NCBI GenBank assembly: GCA_963691705.1
Contig: OY829539.1
Span: forward strand, 12,960,501-13,024,500
From: Viola odorata
Taxonomy: Eukaryota; Streptophyta; Magnoliopsida; Malpighiales; Violaceae
Direction of reading: 5' to 3'
Length of the DNA stretch: 64,000 nucleotides
The notes under the pieces are model-generated. The model did no database searches and had not been told where the DNA came from. It saw nothing but the letters and a program-made list of their open reading frames with translations. The position numbers were made by a program, and so were the translations under genes. This document shows, in pieces, positions 10,478 through 21,185 of the stretch (position 1 is the stretch's first letter; the number at the start of each line of letters is the position of its first letter).

Positions 10478-10705
10478 CTAAATTTGCTGGCACTGCCAAT
10501 CACATACGAATGGATTTGTATCCATCCACTTGTCCTCACGAACCTCAATGATGTTATGGGTTGGGTCTACCCTAGCAGTGTCAAACCAATCACATTTGAA
10601 CAAAACAACTTTGTTGGCCATGCCGGCGTAGGGAACTTCCAGGATCTCTCTTATGATGCCAAAGTAGTCTCGGTCAAACTCATTGTAACATCCACCTTTA
10701 CACAA
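10478..10705 (-). pseudogene. CACTA transposase C-terminal fragment (DUF4216-like)
   Basis: The frame encodes FGIIREILEVPYAGM, VVLFKCDWFDTARV and a terminal DPFxF-like segment (DTNPFVCDWQCQQI). This matches the domain found at the C-terminus of plant En/Spm transposon proteins. It begins abruptly and is separated from the rest of the gene by about 800 bases that contain no recognisable coding sequence, so it is an exon remnant. Confidence 0.75.
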
Positions 10706-11490
10706 ACACCATTGTTTTGAGATTTTCTCCCTCCTCCGTAACTTGATGTGTGAAACTTGTACTCATTCACTAGATACTTGTTGTGCGATGTTACTTATAA
10801 CGAAGGGCCGAGACTTAAATCACATATATTCTGGCTCGCATATTGAACCTTAAAGGAATTGGAAGAAGATATTAAAGGAACTCTTATATATTTGTGATAA
10901 ACTTAATTTGTGTATAATACTAACATGATATGGGAGCCATGTTACTAGTTCAGCATCACGGGCACGCTCGAGATCGAGATCATTGATCCAGGGGTTTTCT
11001 CATCTTTTCTCTTGGTAGTATTGCCTGAGAGAAGAGATAATTATCTTAAATCACCCTTATACAAATGTGTAATCTGAGAGATATTGCTCGTGTACTTACT
11101 CAATCAATGGTTCGACCGCATCACAATTAATCAAAACGTAGAGTGTAGCTTGGTTTCGTTCCTCATCTATCAACCACCTCCTCCACCCGGATCTATGTAA
11201 TGGTTCGCCGGGTTTTTGAAATATGCTCAAACCCTCGGTCCTTTGGACTTGTCCAGCGTCATCATTTCTAGGCCTACGGTCGAGGTTGGTGGGGACATCA
11301 AATCTGAAATAGATGGAACAAAAGGTCGTAACTTCTTGAGTGGCATACGCCTCCGCAATTCATCCCTCGACCGCAGCCCTATTCTTCACTTTTTTTTTTC
11401 AGATCGTGTAATAGTCTGAGAAGTGAAGACATAATAAGCTTTTATAACATGATAAAAAATTCAAATGCAATGACATCATATACGTATTAA
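10706..11490. other. Non-coding stretch within the CACTA remnant
   Basis: No convincing reading frame. The expected transposase segment between the two flanking fragments is absent, so this is either intron or decayed coding sequence. A poly-T tract lies near 11389-11400. Confidence 0.5.
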
Positions 11491-13811
11491 TTACCTCTCG
11501 TAGGGGTACATCCAATGGAATTGTACGGGCCCACCAATATTTGCCTCGTAAGGTAAGTGGATCGGCAAGTGCTTCATAGAGTCAAAGAATGTCGAGGGGA
11601 AAATTAGCTCAAGCTTACAAATGGTCTCAACTATGTTCTTCTCCCACACCTCCATGTTCTCAACCCTTAGAGTCTTGGAGCATAAATCCCGAAACATGTG
11701 AGATAACTCAATTATTGTTTCCCACACAGGTGTCGGGACCATACCACGAAGTGCGATCGGTAACACTTGTTGCATGAACACATGACAACCATGACTCTTC
11801 ATGGAGTAGAATTGGCCCATCTGAAGGTTTACCAGCCGCCCAAGATTTGATGCATACTCATCAAGGAACTTCAATGTCTACAGCCGCTCACAAAATTGTT
11901 GTCTTTGTTGGCTTGATAAAGCGTACGTCGCCTTAGGCTTCACCACCTTATTACCACTACGAGAAGTTTTTAAGTGCAACTTTGGTAGGCTACAGATTTC
12001 ACACAAGTCCAATCGAGCCTGGACATTATCTTTTGTCTTCCCTGGAACATCCATCATTGTGTAGAAGATGTTATCAAACAAATTCTTCTCAATATGCATC
12101 ACATCCAAACTATGACGAATTAGATTGGTTTTTCAATAAGGCAATTCCCAAAATATACTCCGTTTGAACCAATTATGTGTTTCGCCATAACCGGGCATTA
12201 CATTAGGTGAATATTTTCCACACACATATTCCGGTAGCGGGGCTACCTCTTCCCACATGTCCTCACCGCTTTGAAAGTAAGGCGGGGGCATCTTATTGAT
12301 TGTATTCCTCATAAAATTGTTCACTCTATGACGATACTCATGGACAAGAGGCAGAAATCGTCAATGACAGTCAAACCAGCTAGCCTTTTTAATACACTGG
12401 AGTCAAAATCCTTTTGTTCGTTGCCCGTAATATGGACATGCCAAATACCCTTTCGTGCTCTACCCTGACAGCATCGCGTATGCTGGAAAGTCTGAGACCG
12501 TCCATATAAGTGCAACTCATAGTTGGAAGTTTTTTTTCCTTGTAGTCTCATACATACAATCACCATTACCCCACAACACTTTCAACTCATCAATTAGTGG
12601 TCGTAGGAACAGGTCAAGATTTTTAGAAGGACTGCTAGGACCGGGAATAATCATTGACAACATGGTGTAAGTTTATTTCATTACCATCCATGGTGGAAGA
12701 TTTAAAACGGATATCATTACTGGCCAACATGAGTATGGTTTTGCTCTTACACCAAATGGATTAAAGTCATCCGTACATAATAATAACCTCACATTTCTGA
12801 AATCACTTGCAAAATCTGAATGGATGCGATCAAAATATTTCCATGCCTCAGTATGTGATGGGTGAGACATAGTCCCGGGTTTAGGATTGGAGTAGGCATG
12901 CCACACCATATCTTGGTCGGTTTTGGGGGACATGAAAAGCCTCTTAAGTCTCGGTATCAGTGGCATATAATGAAGAACCTTGAATGGCTTCGGTTTCTCC
13001 TTTAGAACGCTTAGATTTCCTGGCTTGAACCGTGCTTACCCACAAACACGACAATGGTCCATACGTTCATATTCACCGTAATACAATATGCATTCATTCT
13101 TGAAAACATGAATATGTTGATAGCCAAGGCCCAAGGCTCGCATCACCTTCTTATCGCTTGTAAAGTTCATTGGCAAATTATGCACGTGTGGCAACATCTT
13201 AGTAAAAGCACCGACTAACTTATTGTATTGACCTTCACTCATGTTTGTCTCAGACTTGCCAGCCAATAATTCTACCACAACTGACAAAGTGGAGTGATTC
13301 TCGCAGCCATCCCACAAGGGTTGGCTTGCAGCATCCAATAGTCTGTAGAATCTAGCCACTTTAGGATTAGGAGTTTCCTCATGAGGTTCATTATGATCCT
13401 CTGGTGCTTCTTCGGACCGGTTTAAGAAGCTACCGTGCATTACATCTTCCACCATGTTCATCATAGGATTTACATTTTAATGGTTTGAAGGGCCTCTAAT
13501 GTGGAATGCACTAATACTTGGGCTTTCGTCCCCACTTCTGGTACGAAATATGGGAGATTCAACATGAAAGTGTCATGTTGTGTACTGAGGCACAAAGCCT
13601 TATGAAATAGATACGTATGTATGTCTTTCGCGTATTGGTATTTTACATTCTGACACTTGCTGCATGGGCATCTAATTCTCCCTTCATCAACATATTCAGG
13701 ATGTAAATAGTCATAGTTAAGAAAAAAGTTCACTCCTTCCATAAACTCTTCTTGAATAGTATTGGTTTTATGCTTACGATTGTACATCCATGTCCGATTA
13801 GGCAAAGACAT
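11491..13811 (-). pseudogene. CACTA transposase (TNPD/tnp2-like), multiply broken
   Basis: Reading from the ATG at 13811: a Transpos_assoc domain (NRTWMYNRKHKTN, GRIRCPCSKCQN; 13470-13811), then 13036-13464 (YNKLVGAFTKMLP, EYERMDHCRVCG). The tnp2 core follows (FRNVRLLLCTDDFNPFG, PWMVMK; 12673-12966), then shifted frames 12133-12670 (MIIPGP..., LHLYGR, GKYSPNVMPGYGETHNWFKRS). After that come 11878-12108 (MDVMHIEKNLFDNIFYTMMDV) and the DUF4218 part (LPIALRGMVPTPVWETI, HMFRDLCSKTL, GPVQFHWMYPYER; 11491-11874). CACTA transposase binds the terminal and subterminal repeats and cuts the element out. At least four frame breaks make this copy inactive. It lies downstream of the foldback cluster. Confidence 0.9.
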
Positions 13812-13879
13812 TTTGTTCTGTGTTAAGAAGCAAACATTGTCGTTTATTCAAAACTGTAAACATTTATAACCTATATTAG

Positions 13880-15550
13880 GGCTCCTTCATAGAGTTATTT
13901 TTTTTCATAAACAAGTTCTGCATCGCTTCTTGTAACAAGTTTATGAGATCCTCCCTACCTTCGAATGCCAAAGGTTCTCTCAGGCTCACCTGAAGTGGTC
14001 CTAGTAATCATTGTATCCTTCACGTACTAAGGTCATGCCTGATCCATCAACTCTCTGACTTCTCCTACCACTAATGTCATTTAGGCTTTGATATGGTTCT
14101 TCTAACTCTTCTCTTCACAATTTTAGTGTCTAAAATTAACTTCGAACCTTTTGCATCGACCGTATAAAAGTCCATAATGACATGGGTGGTAGAAAATATT
14201 AGGGGACTTTAGGATCTTGCATAACCTCAGCGAAGCATACGACGAGTACTAGGACCCTAGACACTAGAGAGGCTAAAAGTGCCTTTGCCATCCCAAGGTA
14301 TTGGGAAGGGTCTCATAAATAGTTACAGGACGCAATGCAGAATCTAATTTGTACAATGAACTCAAACAACTATAAATTGCATTATTTATGAAAATAAGGG
14401 GTTCTTGGGTGATTACATGGTTTTATTTTTCAAGGCATGAAGTCGTCCATGATACTATAAATTTCATTATTGATGAATTAACTATATGAAGGAGTCCTAC
14501 GTACTCGTTGTATTCATCACTAAGGTCATGCGCAAATACATCAGCTACCCGACTTCTCCTACCACCTATATCATTATGGCTTGTATACGATTCTTCTCAC
14601 TCTCCTCTTTAAATTTTTAGTGCCTAAAATTGACTTCAAAACTTTTGCATCGATCGTATAAAAGTCCATGATGACATCGGCGGTAGCAATATCAAGGAGT
14701 CAATGGATCTTCCATAACCTTAGTGAAGGATGCAACGAGTACTAAGACTCCTTCATAAAGTTAATTTACGATTGGTAATTGTCTTAAATTGATTTGCGAT
14801 TAGTAATTGTCTTAAATATAACTTTTTTTCATACAAAATTTCTGTTGGAAATATCCGGGTACATAAAATATAAAATTTGAAAAAGATTAACTGTATGGAG
14901 GAATCCTATGTACTCGCTGCATCCGTCACTGAGGTCATGCGCCAGATACATCAACTACCCGACTTCTCCTACCACCTATGTCATTATTGCCTGTATACGA
15001 TTCTTCTAACTCTCTTCTTCACATTTTCAGTGTCTAAAATTAGCTTCAAATCTTTTGCATCGATCGTATAAAAGTCTATAATGATGTGGGCGATAGCAAT
15101 GTCAGGGAGCTGATGGGATTACCTGAGTGATTAAACCAGTAGGTGCAGCCGGTTTGCTCGTTGAATGCACAGGAACAAATCACGAAGCATATATCATGTG
15201 TTCTTGTGCAATCAACTAGCAGACCAGTTGCAACTACTGGTTTGATCACTAAGGAGTGCATGATATCAGATCCCAACTTCTCCTTCAACTAATGTCATTT
15301 TAGCTTTTTTTACGGTTCTTCTGACTCTCTTATTCACATTTGTAGTGTCTAAAATTGACTTCAAATTAACCTTTTGCATCGATCGTATAAATTAAAGTCC
15401 TTAATGACATGGACGGTAGCAATGTCAGGGAGTCGATGGATCAGGCATATAACCTTAGTGAAGGATGCGACGAGTACAAGGACCCTAGACACTAGAGCGG
15501 CTAAAAGAGCCTTTGCCATGCCAAGGTAAGGAAAGAGCTCATAAACTGTA
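13880..15550. repeat. Cluster of four long inverted-repeat (foldback) units
   Basis: Four related units begin near 13990, 14478, 14880 and 15275. In the clearest (14478-14765) the left arm (tatgaaggagtcctacg, gtactcgttg, cactaagg, ctaccacc, tatacgat) reappears in reverse complement in the right arm (atcgtata, ggcggtagc, ccttagtg, caacgagtac, gactccttcata). The whole unit, about 285 bp, can therefore fold on itself. Units one and four share the same direct tail (gaccctagacactagag...ctttgccat, 14247 and 15482), which suggests segmental duplication. The cluster lies immediately upstream of the CACTA transposase start, in its promoter, leader or first intron. Confidence 0.75.
15105..15278. repeat. 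Compact hairpin, arms about 50 nt, loop about 25 nt
   Basis: The arm beginning gtgattaaaccagtagg (15128) and running to cacaggaaca (15176) is mirrored by tgttcttgtgcaatcaact to actggtttgatcac (15197-15249), with only scattered mismatches over about 50 positions. Weaker pairing extends outward to about 15105 and 15278. Size and near-perfect pairing resemble a MIRNA precursor or a tiny MITE. It sits between the third and fourth foldback units. I do not recognise a known miRNA. Confidence 0.7.
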
Positions 15551-16060
15551 TGTTACAGCAAGCACTAATGCAGAATCTAATTAATTTGTACAATCCACTA
15601 AAACAACTAATATATACATTCAACACAATCAATCAATTTATACAATCAACTAAAATAATTAATATTAGTTAAATTAACCTAGTAATAATTGATAAGTTAT
15701 TAATTTTAGTTATTAATTTCAAATGTTGTGTCAATTTTAATGTTAATTAACTTTCAAATGTTACAATATTTGTTTTTTACATCAATTTTACATTATATAT
15801 ATCTTTTCATAAAATGTGTACAAAATTGATATTAGTGTGCCAATGATGCTATAATATTTTTTCGGGGATTAATAGTTTTCAGAAACATTATCCATGGCAG
15901 GGGATCATTTTTCTACGATTATTAAAATTCTTTTTAAAAAAAACAATGACAAGAGACATTTTAGTTGAGCTACAACTAATTAATTAGTAGTTCTAAATAT
16001 AATTAAAATAATACATGAGGTTTTAGTTAATTAATTGGTCAATTATTTAAAAAATAAAAT
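15551..16060. other. AT-rich spacer
   Basis: AT-rich sequence with many aataatt/aattaatt runs. No gene or clear repeat seen. Confidence 0.5.
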
Positions 16061-16089
16061 AAATCATAAATACATACCTCGTCCGAGCT

Positions 16090-16330
16090 AGGCTGTTGTC
16101 GTCGACGGAGATGAAGGAGACGTCGTCGGCCAGAGCTGCGAAACAGAGGACTATTCACCAAATTATCTAGATCGAACAAACAAATTGATTTTAATTAATA
16201 TAATTATAAGAAATTTAAAAAAATATTCAGAAATCTGCTCACCTCACCGAGGCTGCTGTCGTCGCCGGAGATGAAGGAGAGACGACGCCGACCGGATCTG
16301 AGAGAGCACTCGCCGAAGATGAAACAGAGA
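16090..16330. repeat. About 160-bp direct duplication followed by a GA microsatellite
   Basis: ctgttgtcgtcgacggag (near 16092) and ctgctgtcgtcgccggag (near 16252) start two similar GC-richer segments that both continue atgaaggaga...acgacg/cgtcgtcgg and end gaaacagag. A (GA)n run follows at 16334-16356. This may be the decayed 5' region of the CACTA transcription unit. Confidence 0.65.
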
Positions 16331-16399
16331 GTGGAGAGAGAGAGAGAGAGAGAGAGGAGGAGGATAAGAAATGAGAGGATGACCTGCGGTGCGATCCAC

Positions 16400-16810
16400 A
16401 GTTTTGACAGATTTTTGGTCAAAAATTCGGTCAAAAAACTACTTTTTTTACGTAGGATATCGGTTAGAAACCTATAAAAATTCACATAAAATTGTGTCCA
16501 GTTCCAATTTTATAGGATTTCCACTAAGGGACACTATGTCTTGCCACCTCTATGTATATAAAGGCTTGTTGTGAGCCTTTCACAAGCGATTTGGTATTTT
16601 TCCTCCCCTTGTCCATTTTCGACGACATTTGAGACGGAGTTCTGTCAAAAATTAGGTAAGTGAAACAGTGTGTTTCACCGTTTCGACGGACATGCAGCCA
16701 GAAGTCGATTGGACAACTATTTTTATTGTTTCCGAAGGACTTTCGATCGGAAACTTTTGCCGACGGGTTGTTTCGTTGCTATAGGTTTCTGTCCGTCGCT
16801 ATAGGTTCTT
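16400..16810. repeat. CACTA subterminal repeat region, inner block
   Basis: Contains repeated gtcaaaaat/ggtcaaaaa, cgacgg and ccgtcg motifs and the segment aagtgaaac...gtttcgacggacat at 16660-16692, which recurs near 23693-23727. CACTA transposases bind short subterminal repeats of this kind. A TATATAAAGGC box occurs on the plus strand at 16554-16564. Confidence 0.6.
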
Positions 16811-17577
16811 GATATCGAAAACTCAATGATTTAATTGTTGAAAATCTATTATCATTATTCTGTCTTGGGAAGCCAATCTAATTATTGAAATCAACAAAGT
16901 TGGAGGTGCACCAAGTCTGATACAATCATGGATGCCCCAACCTTACACTCATAACCTCAAGGACCAATCTTCCAGCAAAAATCTATCGGGAGAGGTCTAT
17001 TGGGAACCATGGACCTTCTATCAGGAGAAATAGTTGAGGCCAACACCAACATTGAGTCCTTGGTGCAAGATGATGGGAATCTAACTATAAACTTACAAGT
17101 TACCGGGAGGTTATCGAGAGAGCAAGTTACCAGGAGAAGCATAAGCCATGAATACCATAAGGTTCTTCCGCACCAAAGAGTTACCGAGAGGAACCTATCG
17201 GGAGACATGAGCGAGGACTTCGCCAATATGATAACTCTTGGGAAAACTATCGAGAGTCTTTCAGAAGGCATAGGAGAAGCCAACGCCAACCCTTCAACCC
17301 TTGTGCAAGCTATCGGTAGAAGATCATGCCACCTGTCTCATAGCACAAGGCTACCGGGAGCCACAAGCCAACTACTAGACACTGTAGGAGTCATAGACCA
17401 GCCATCGCATACTATTGGAAAAACCCTAGGTCAGCCTCGCATGACTCATACCTTGGTCAGGAAACCTATAAAGGCTTTCTGCGAGCCTCAAGATTACCGC
17501 GACTATCACATGGGAAACTATCGGGAACCATCCGCACAAGTCATGAAGCCCCTTCCCGTGCATCGTAGACATCCAGG
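16811..17577. repeat. Unclassified repeat with ctatcgggag-type motifs
   Basis: Starts around tgatacaatcatgg (16919), resembling the first bases of the adjacent LTR family. It contains repeated (c/t)tatcgggag, taccgggag and an internal direct repeat (gaggccaacaccaacattga near 17036; gaagccaacgccaaccc near 17276). aagtc precedes 16919 and recurs at 23424 after the young LTR element, so this may be the remains of an older LTR. The plus-strand ORF here (17000-17582) matches no family I know. Confidence 0.4.
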
Positions 17578-17582
17578 GCTTC

Positions 17583-18473
17583 TGATACGATCACGCCTAA
17601 CCTCATTCTCTATATGTACCAGCACCACCTAAGCATTGGGATCTCAGCCACAACTGTCCAGTGGCTAAGCATGGGGATCACAGAACAAAGCTCGGCAACA
17701 AATGCTCCATCCAAGAGGGCCAAGAATCATGATCCGATGGACAAGCACATGGAGTCTGATTTGAGCGAACAAAGTCTTTATGGAAACTTAAAGATGTTAT
17801 CTTTCATTTGGGACAAGTTTCAGGTCAATCGGACGGGTGGATCAAAAGTTATGGTCGTCTACATTTTAGCGCGCAGCTTCGACGAGCCAGCTTTGACGTG
17901 AACTTTCCAGTAGCAAAACGCTATAGCGTTGTTCCAAAACGCCATAGCGTTTTGCCACTGGTTTGGAGGGGACATTACAAGCTGTAATGCTTCCCCACTT
18001 GTGATAATTTATTGTATTTCTTTCCTATTTATAGAACATCAAGCTAGTGTTATTATTCAGATTATTGCCAAGTGAAAGCTAGAGAGAGTTCCTCCTCTAG
18101 CCTTTCACCAAGGCTTGATCCAAGCTTATTATTTGAGTGATTTGTTGTGTGATCTTTTGGCCACTTCTTGGCTGAAACTTTGTATTGTTTCTTGGCTGTA
18201 ATTCCAGTGTGTTCTCAAGCATTAATCAAGTGTTCTTTTGTGCTTTCAAACTGTGTTCAATCAAGTGTACCATCATCAATCCATCCAACTCCAATTCCTC
18301 CTCAATCCTTTCCCTTCATCCTTTGTCTTATCATCCATTTCCGCTGCACTTATACTCCATCTTCCATCCTATTTCCTTCCATCTTCCAATCTGCCTTGTG
18401 TCACAACTCCAAGCTAGATCCTCCTTCAAACATAGATTCAAACTCCCCTTACAAAGGAGGCTGGATCGTATCA
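17583..18473 (+). repeat. 5' LTR of the gag-only element
   Basis: 891 bp. U3 contains palindrome AACGCTATAGCGTT (17917-17930) and near-copy AACGCCATAGCGTT (17938-17951). These lie about 75 bases upstream of the TATA-like TATTTATA at 18026-18033. U5 ends at GATCGTATCA. Confidence 0.93.
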
Positions 18474-20028
18474 AGTGGTAGCGGAGCTCTAGTCGCTTCG
18501 AGTTGTTTTTAATCCGAGTCTGTTTTTGTGTTCATATCTGTCCCGTTTGAGTCAATTTCATATGCTCTAAAGGTCCCAACATTTGTGTCAATAAACTTCA
18601 ACTTGTTATTGACATTTTTCATTTTTGAGTCGCCCACAATTTCTGTGAAAATCGTATGCTTTTAGCCAAAATACAAAAGTGTGCAGATGTTTCATCCGAG
18701 AAGAACAGTTCAGTCTTCGTAGTTGATTTACTCTGTGTTCTCTGCCAAATCTCGTCGTTGTTCCTTCATAAAAGTTGTATCTCTACATCTTAAAAGTCTT
18801 CCTCTAAATTTTCGTGATCTTTAGACATCATTTGCTACTCCTTTAAGCCCAAATCGAAAGTTTGCACCAAGCTGTCCGAAATTTCTAACAAGAACAGTCT
18901 TGATGTTCTTCAAGCTCTTGATGTGTTCTTGAGTTTTCATGAGAAGAATACTATTATAGGACATTCTTTGATCCAAATTCTGAGCCCTCCCCATCCATGA
19001 GAGAGGCTTCCTTTCGATATTAAATTCACCAGACAAACAGACAAGATTCCTTACACTGTCATTCTTGCCCCCAGTTATTCTATTCTTCCAAATCAGCTTT
19101 GTGTCATAAATAACAGCACATATCTCACTCCTTTTTCTATTAAAACAAACATCTCATTCCCCTCACATGTGAGCAGCAAAAATCCAGCCCTTGTCCATCC
19201 GTGCACAACCCACAATCCACTACTAGAAAGCTGAATATTCTCTTACACATCATTCCATCATTCTTCAAAAAAGAAAATCAGAACTTTCCCTACATTCTTC
19301 CAAAACAAACCAAAATCATCCCTTGAATTAAAAACACGTCTCCTTCAATCAACAATTGATCATTTCCAAGTTTCCGAATATAATTTTTCTCTAAATCAAA
19401 AAAAAAATAATAATAAAAAAAAATTTCCAAGTGTTGTTTCAATTATTCGTTCTTTAAAATTCTATACCCCCTACATGGGCGGTTGCAATCTTTAAATTCA
19501 ATTCATTTCAATTCCGTTATTTCCATTCAAGTCATTTACTTTCAAGCTCAAAGGAGGCCTTGTCGCCCTTTTTACTTTTCTGTCCTAGGATCGGTTCTAC
19601 CATCCTCTCCTTACAATTCAAGTCATTTCCATTCAGCTATTTAAATTCTGCCATTTAAATTTCAGCAATTTAATTCAAGTAATTTACTTTCTTGTACTTT
19701 ACTTTCTTGCTCAAAGGGAGGCTTTGCCGACCTCTTTATTTTCTGTCCAAGGTTGGTTCTACCATCCTTTTCTTATTTTCGTTCAACTATTTCAATCCTT
19801 GAATTCCTAAATTAAATGTGAACTTCAAAACGATAATTGAACAAACAGAAAGGACACTGTTTGAGGACATTATTTGGACAAAAGGAAAATGGAACAATCT
19901 TGTGAGGCTTGAGTGTATAAGTGAGGACAATCTCTACGAGAGTTTCAAACACGAGAGCAAACACGTGAGGGAGTGAATTGTTTTCAACTAACATATATAC
20001 ACCTAGTTTGTTTATTTTTGCAGGTAAA
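18474..20028 (+). promoter_or_regulatory. Primer-binding site and 1.5-kb leader
   Basis: Two bases after the LTR comes TGGTAGCGGAGC (18476-18487), the primer-binding site. It matches the copia element's site at 54732-54747 over 12 bases and differs from the usual initiator-Met site at three positions. The leader is AT-rich and carries an imperfect direct repeat (aaaggaggccttgtcgcc near 19550; aaagggaggctttgccgac near 19713). Just before the gag ATG, a tract ending tttatttttgcag/gtaaa looks like a splice acceptor. Confidence 0.7.
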
Positions 20029-20985
20029 ATGACTTCCAACATTTCTTGTCAATCAAGCTATGGCCTAGGTCCCTCCGAACAAGGCCTTGGCCGTGGCCCC
20101 TCTAATAATGGTCGCAACCATCGAGATCACCCCACTTCCCTCCATCGACAACTTCAACTTCCCATCCTTAAAGGAACATCCTTTTCGGCCGAATTTATTG
20201 AATGGGAATATCACCTCGTAAAAACATTTGAATGTCATCAACTTTCGGAAAAACAGAAAATTAGACTTGCTTCCAAGACATTTGATGACTTTGCTTATGA
20301 AAGGATTCGTATCTCTATTAGCCATGAAGGTGAAAGGGGTAGGATGTGGCCAATTGCAACTTGGGCTGAAATGAGACATGTCATGAGACAATGTTTTGTG
20401 TCATCATATTATGAAGAATTCTTAGAAGACGAGTTGTCCTCCCTTCAACAAGGAACCAAAACCGTGATAGAATATTATCATGAGTTTGTTGATTTACTCA
20501 TTAAGACTTATCTTCAAGAAGAGGAGGGCATGATCATGGATTTATTTGAAAGTGGGTTAAATAGAACGATTAGAAGACAACTTGAACTCTATGAGTTTAC
20601 AAGCTTGCAATCCATGATGCTCCATGCTTGTGGAGTTGAAGAACAAGAATCCTTGTATGAAGCAAAATATAGCTCCATCCATTGTTGTCCGAGTAACATG
20701 AAGGTTCCTACTTCCATTACCATAGAGCACAAGCCGAGCCAAGCACACCAAGGAGATTGCACTCACCAAAAACAGCCACCACCCTCTCAATCTTTTGAAC
20801 CAATTGTAACTGAAAAATATAATTTGATTGAAGAGAGTGTGACCGAAAATACAGCAATGATGAGTGAAAAATGTGAGGTTGTACATGAGGTGCAACAAGA
20901 GAGTGAGTGTGAACGAGAGAAGAAAGTAAGAGATGAGAAAAATACACGGCATGAAAATAGCAAGCATGCCAATGAGAGTGAGTTC
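20029..20985 (+). CDS. gag (capsid) of the gag-only element, 3' part lost in gap
   Basis: Start ATG 20029 follows the leader. Residues about 30-170 form a Ty3-type retrotransposon gag/capsid domain: FIEWEYHLVKTFECHQL, KIRLASKTFDDFAYERI, WAEMRHVMRQCFVSSYY, ELSSLQQGTKTVIEYY. The distal part is Glu-rich (VVHEVQQESECEREKKVR). The frame is open to the N gap at 20986. Gag assembles the particle that packages element RNA. No zinc knuckle is visible before the gap. The frame is intact, in line with a recent insertion. Confidence 0.85.
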
Positions 20986-21185
20986 NNNNNNNNNNNNNNN
21001 NNNNNNNNNNNNNNNNNNNNNNNNNNNNNNNNNNNNNNNNNNNNNNNNNNNNNNNNNNNNNNNNNNNNNNNNNNNNNNNNNNNNNNNNNNNNNNNNNNNN
21101 NNNNNNNNNNNNNNNNNNNNNNNNNNNNNNNNNNNNNNNNNNNNNNNNNNNNNNNNNNNNNNNNNNNNNNNNNNNNNNNNNNNNN
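20986..21185. other. Assembly gap (200 N)
   Basis: Exactly 200 N, typical of a scaffold gap of unknown true size. It lies inside the gag-only element, so missing sequence could include more coding region. Confidence 1.

Noticed and set aside
17000..17582. Plus-strand ORF with SGEIVEANTN and SEGIGEANAN repeats
   Set aside because: It follows an internal DNA repeat in probable LTR sequence and runs into the next LTR; no domain seen.
18168..18512. Ser/Pro-rich ORFs inside the LTRs (also at 23099-23437)
   Set aside because: Low-complexity frames in LTR sequence, present in both LTRs, with no conserved domain.
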